Source: Smittia aterrima | Lineage: Eukaryota > Arthropoda > Insecta > Diptera > Chironomidae | Assembly (NCBI GenBank): GCA_033063855.1 | Contig: CP093831.1 | Location: 28,024,001-28,088,000 of the forward strand | Direction of reading: 5' to 3' | Length of the DNA stretch: 64,000 nucleotides | In this document: one piece after another, positions 59,715 through 64,000 of the stretch | Layout of the letters: each line of letters starts with the position of its first letter | Position numbering within the stretch: position 1 is the first letter of the stretch | The notes under the pieces: generated by a model | Database searches by the model: none | What the model saw: the letters and a program-made list of their open reading frames with translations, nothing else | What the model was told of the DNA's origin: nothing | Translations under genes and position numbers: made by a program

Positions 59715-60114
59715 TTTTTGATAAAAAAAAGTGTTTCGTGTATTTGATTGAGTTGTCGTTCCAATTGAGATTGCAATTAAAGTTTCGCTAAGAGGACTCC
59801 TGAACAACGGAAATAAAATTAAAATTGTGATAGATAAATTGTGGACTCAGTATTGACAGTTTTACAACTTTTTTGGCTTCTCACGTTCTCCCTCTTGACT
59901 TTATTTTATTGACCATCAAGTTGAGTATCCAAATAAAATCTAGAAACGTTTAAGAATTATGAGAAGAAGCATCTGAACATCAAAAGAGTGAAAGCTCATG
60001 CGCAGGGAAAATCCCAACAAGTTGAGACTCGCGTTAAGTTTTATGCGTTATCAATATTTTTTTCTCTTCTGCTCCTCGTGAAGAATCTTCTTCCACTGAG
60101 ACTCAGACATTTTT

Positions 60115-60416
60115 ATTATTATTATATTATATATATAATATGTAGATAAAATATATAATATAATAATAAGAATTGGCTTAATCTGAAATTCTGTGTATCC
60201 TTCTGTCTGTGGCGTGACGCTCGACTTTAGCGCAACTGGTGGCGAAAAAATGAACTAAGCGTCGTTGTGCATGAACTCAAAACTTCGGAAAAGTCGGGAA
60301 AAGTCGGGAAAATTTTGGAAAAACTTCGGGAAAAGTCGGAAAAAAATTGGGAAAACTTCGGGTACACTCGAAGGGATTCGTCTTGACGGGCGGCAAAGCC
60401 GCCCGGGGTAAACTAG
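60115..60416 (+). mobile_element. Short nonautonomous Helitron-like element (3' end clear, 5' end approximate)
   Basis: The right end has the Helitron signature: a GC-rich stem-loop (CGGGCGGC AAA GCCGCCCG, 60387-60405), 7 bp, then CTAG at 60413-60416 followed by T. Helitrons insert between A and T and end in CTRR behind such a hairpin. The left part is an AT-only stretch (TATATATATAATATG) like the start of several insect Helitrons, but the exact 5' TC cannot be fixed. A minisatellite lies inside. No Rep/helicase frame is present. Confidence 0.6.
60282..60362 (+). repeat. Minisatellite of ACTTCGGGAAAAGTCGG-like units
   Basis: About 80 bp of imperfect units built from TCGGGAAAAG and ACTTCGG, just left of the Helitron-like hairpin. 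Internal minisatellites are common in nonautonomous Helitrons. Confidence 0.7.
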
Positions 60417-63400
60417 TATTGACATAACATTTTACTTCACAAACTCACTCGCATCGATTAAAAGTTCTGCAATTAGAAAATTGAAAATCCATCAAATTCA
60501 TTAAAATGACAAACTCAATGCTCGTGCATTGGACTAAGTGAAAATCATTTTTGACGTTGCTATAGATTAAAGCTGAGCTTCACAATAATCACAAAAAAAT
60601 TCTCTGTTTTATAATAAATTTCACGTCGTTTGCATTTGATTTGAATTATTATAATGAAATGTCATGTCACATGAGCTCGAACGATAGAATGCAAAGGCCT
60701 TCTCCACCGTAAACAACGTTCATATGTGATTGAGTTTCATATGAGCTCGCATGCAATTAAATTCTCTCAATCGGAAATTCAAAACATTCAAACCTGAAAT
60801 GAGGATTTAAAAGACTGAACTGCATTTGAATGTCACAAGTCAAAACGAGGATTTAATTGCTTCCTCAAAGTGTCAGAAATGGAGCAAAGTGATGGAAAAT
60901 CGATGAATGCGTCGTTGGGAGTCTAAGTACGTTTGCAAAACAGAAGTCAAACAAACGAAGAGACTCATCGAATTACAGAAACGTTGTGAGTTACTTCAAT
61001 CGATGGCTCAATCACTTAATTTAGACTTAAACGTTATCAAATTTGCTATCGATCAAAGAAGAACTTTTAAAGGTTCTCGCACTCTCGCTATCACCGATTT
61101 ATGGCAATAAACAAAGTCGTTGAGCGGAATGTGATATCGTAAAGCATATCCATGATTGATTTATGATCGACAGCTCAACCGACAGTGATAAAATCATTTA
61201 TTCATATTAAATCGGAGAACATTTCTGAGCTGGCAGAGGTGGAAGCCGCAGAGCGTTTACTTTGTTCGCTGTCAATCACGATTCACCACTGGCAATGAAC
61301 GAGCGAGTTTTACAACCTAACGAACCTAATGATTTATTTTGCGGCGTGTCATTATGCGGATATTAGGTGGAATCTCGAGCCGTGTAACGTATGAGCCTCA
61401 TTCAGTCGTTCCATCATCGTTTTTGTGCTTCATTTATGCGATTGCCAACACCTGGCGAACGTTTTGTGTGTTGTGATAGTAAAATTTCCATTCCATGACA
61501 TGGTATTCGAGAGAGAGAGAAGGGAAAGGGGGTCGAGCGAGCGATGTTAGGGGAGAGATGCGTCGACGGTGCTTAGAGAGATGTTTATTAACAGAAGCGC
61601 TGCAAATAAATTTACGAGTGTTTAGTTATGAGTTTGCGGTCATAATCCACTGAAATAAATTAGCCCCAAAAATGATTCTCACTCCTTCTCCTTCCTTAAT
61701 CCACCTTCGAAGCTAGTTCGACGATCATTGACGCGCATTTCAAATAAAAACCATCGGTGCTTGTCTCTCTCACACTCGTTCTTCTCTGTCGATGATATTG
61801 CACAGGTTTCATGCGTTCAAACTGTCTCTAATAAATTCTTATAGTTCACCTCGTCGTGCATGCAATCGCAGTGCGTTGCGTTCGAGGGGAAAATGGGACG
61901 GAAGGTGCTGCAGGTTTTTACGAATGGAAATTTATTTGTCGATATTTTCTAGAGTTTTAAGCTCACAAATCCATTCAACATTCTACGTTCGAAGCAAAGA
62001 AATTTATTGCAGTAACATCGAAGCTTTTGGCCAAACGATAACTGGGCTGAGCAACATAAAGTTTTATGTTTCACTCTCTGTTCGCTGGATGTGGATTGAT
62101 CGTTGCATTAAACAACCATCAAAACCAATTAACAGTAGAACAAACGCATCGAAAGGACTCTCTGCCTTCCATCGGTCAACAACAAAAAGCCACACACAAT
62201 TTGTGTTTCCCATTGACACGTTCGATGGCTCCACCGAAATTTATGTTAATGCTCTAACCTCGAAACAAATTTCAATCACAGAAGAGACTTCCACTGTCGA
62301 TTAAATAATTTATTCGTCTGCATCGACCGACCAGTTGTTACATGATCGGATGTCGCTCTAGGCAGCGGTTCATCTATGACAGAGCTGCTGCTCGCCAGAA
62401 AACATGTTCGTTCAGTTCTTTATTACACGACAATCGTGCGATGTCCATTGAATTTATGTTTGCTTTGCGTTGCATCATTCTCGTTGCTCTTTTTCGGAAA
62501 TTATTAACATTCGAATAATAATTTCGATGTTATCAGTGGCGAGCACATTTATAAAATTGTTTATGCTTCTAGACGCATAAATTATCGTGCGGGGAGCTCA
62601 TATCATGTTTGCTAATAGCGTTAAAGTCGTGCTTTTGTTTTGATAATTATCAATAAATTTCGCAAATGACACAATAAATTCAATTTTTTTAATCACAAAC
62701 AGAGAGAACTCTCGCCCGGATGATTGTGGTCTGTCCATGTTCGTTTATTGATTCAGATTTATGATCGCTCGGAATCGCTAATGAGATGAAACGTTCTTGC
62801 GAATGTCGCTCGCTCTCGAGCGTGAGTTTCATGATTCATGACAATAATCGGGCATGGAAAAATGCAACAAGAGAAGGAATATTTCATCCGAAGCATATCT
62901 TTCAGAGCCAATCACACCAAGCCATAAATATTCGTTAACATTTTCTCTTCTCGCCTGCAATAATTCTTCAAAAATATTTCCCCATTGTTCGACTCGACGT
63001 CGTCTTGTCCTTTTTTTTCTTCTCTCGGACAATTCCAAGTCCAGGCAGAACTTTCTATTTTGATTCTTGTCATTGTTAGATCGGACACTTTGCTCAACTC
63101 CAAATGACGATCATAAATCCATGTCTTCGATGTTTTCTTAAACGAACTTAAGGCACAAGCAGAAACTTCCAATTAACATAATTTTCACGCTCCAGTTTCA
63201 AACGAATCTTATTGTTCTGTTTGTTGCTTTGTTGTTTGACTTCATTCGCTTCCGTAAACATTTGTAAAACTCTCCTCGACGACGAGAGACACATTTTATA
63301 AAAATCAATTAATTAGTTTATCAAATTATTTTATCTAATGTCAGAGGACAAAGTCCAATGTGTTTTAATAAAATTAGAGAACATCATAAATCAGAAAAGT

Positions 63401-63522
63401 CTAACATTAAAATAATTCCAACTAAATCCCGAAACTCTCTGTCGCATAAATAAAATTCGTCGAGAAATTAATTTCGTTTACTATTAAGTGTTCCAAGTCC
63501 CTTTTTTTATTTTTTTTTTTAA

Positions 63523-63585
63523 GATAACTTGCGAACGCGATGAGCTAGCAAACTAGTTTCTTCACCAGTCGATAGAGAATATTAA
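63523..63585 (+). repeat. Dispersed repeat fragment, copy C
   Basis: GATAACTTGCGAACGCGATG, then AGCTAGCAAACTAG and CCAGTCGATAGAGAAT match 57323-57382 of copy B. The right arm of the hairpin (TTCGCTAGCTCA) is missing. A run of T precedes it (about 63501-63520). Confidence 0.65.
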
Positions 63586-64000
63586 TATGATTTTCTTGTT
63601 TGATTCTTCATCTACAACTTCAGTGTTTGTTTCTTTTGATTGCTTATTAATTGCGATCATTGCTGAGCTTTCTTCCATTTGAGTTTTTATCTAAAACCAA
63701 AATAAAATTGAAATAAACAAAAATATTTTTGGCATCTTGAAGAGACCGCGTGGTCGAGTGTAGAAAAAGAAATGAGTCGAAATGTCGATATATTTTATTT
63801 TTTAACTGAATTCTAATAAGCTTTTATGATTTATGATTTTTCACGAGAAAACGAAACTCAAAATGCGTTTATTTATTTATTAAAATTAAAGATTTCTTAA
63901 TTATATTTCAAACGATCTTTAAAGTCGGATGACAAGCCAATTTCAGCCATTAGCCTGAAGTCCTTAAGTCGAAGCTTCATCTCAAGTTTATTTAGAGTGA

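Larger units (their letters stand above)
57851..59800 (+). repeat. Tandem duplication unit with ZNF-C
   Basis: Partner of 55321-57265. After GAGGACTCC at 59792-59800 the sequence is unique, whereas the first unit continues into the dispersed repeat. Confidence 0.88.
59801..64000. other. Noncoding right end of the window
   Basis: No supported gene. Besides the Helitron-like element and the repeat fragment, the sequence is rich in CATAAA/TTTATG words (for example near 61.1, 62.4-62.6 and 62.9 kb) and has a GA tract at 61509-61521. It resembles the 11-55 kb stretch and may be intron or upstream DNA of the minus-strand gene. Confidence 0.5.

Noticed and set aside
61792..62304. 170-codon plus-strand open frame
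   Set aside because: Starts at TTG, includes typical noncoding AATAAA/TTTATG words and no recognisable domain.
1..64000. CRISPR arrays, operons, tRNA or rRNA genes
   Set aside because: None seen; the introns, poly(A) signals and gene families indicate animal nuclear DNA, and no cloverleaf or rRNA-like sequence was recognised by eye.

Overview
The window looks like nuclear DNA of an insect, most likely a dipteran and possibly a chironomid-type midge. The reasons are divergent insect ionotropic receptors (IRs) with introns of about 50 bp, lineage-specific C2H2 zinc-finger paralogues, moderately AT-rich sequence and very sparse transposon content. The species cannot be fixed from the sequence alone.

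Layout. (1) 1-8.0 kb is a plus-strand tandem array of divergent IR genes: a 5'-truncated copy at the window edge (IR-1), two apparently intact three-exon genes (IR-2, 698 aa; IR-3, 625 aa), and a small C-terminal relic after IR-3. IR-1 and IR-2 lie in a recent tandem duplication of about 1.4 kb. (2) 10.1-11.2 kb holds a single-exon minus-strand C2H2 zinc-finger gene (ZNF-A). (3) About 11.3-55.3 kb is almost free of long reading frames. Within it are two convincing minus-strand coding exons (35169-35460 and 43236-43337) with strong splice sites and matching phase. Two further likely exons (21911-22047 with a C2HC finger; 21571-21723 ending in a stop) and a weaker candidate (51770-51911) are also present. 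I read these as parts of one or more large-intron genes, product not recognised. The rest is noncoding, rich in CATAAA/TTTATG words, GA tracts and CTG/CAG microsatellites. (4) 55.3-59.8 kb is a tandem duplication carrying two zinc-finger paralogues: ZNF-B has a one-base frameshift removing its last fingers, ZNF-C is intact (407 aa). Both share the architecture of ZNF-A. (5) 59.8-64 kb is noncoding, with a short Helitron-like terminus and a fragment of a dispersed repeat.

A dispersed repeat of about 0.5 kb occurs in inverted orientation between IR-2 and IR-3 and between ZNF-B and ZNF-C, with a third fragment near the right end. It contains a 75-79 bp hairpin module. Its position at the junctions of both gene duplications is the most notable structural signal.

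Functionally, the IRs are predicted membrane chemoreceptor channels and the ZNF proteins predicted nuclear DNA-binding proteins. There is no evidence that these groups act in one pathway; they appear to be separate gene-family expansions flanking a long-intron gene.
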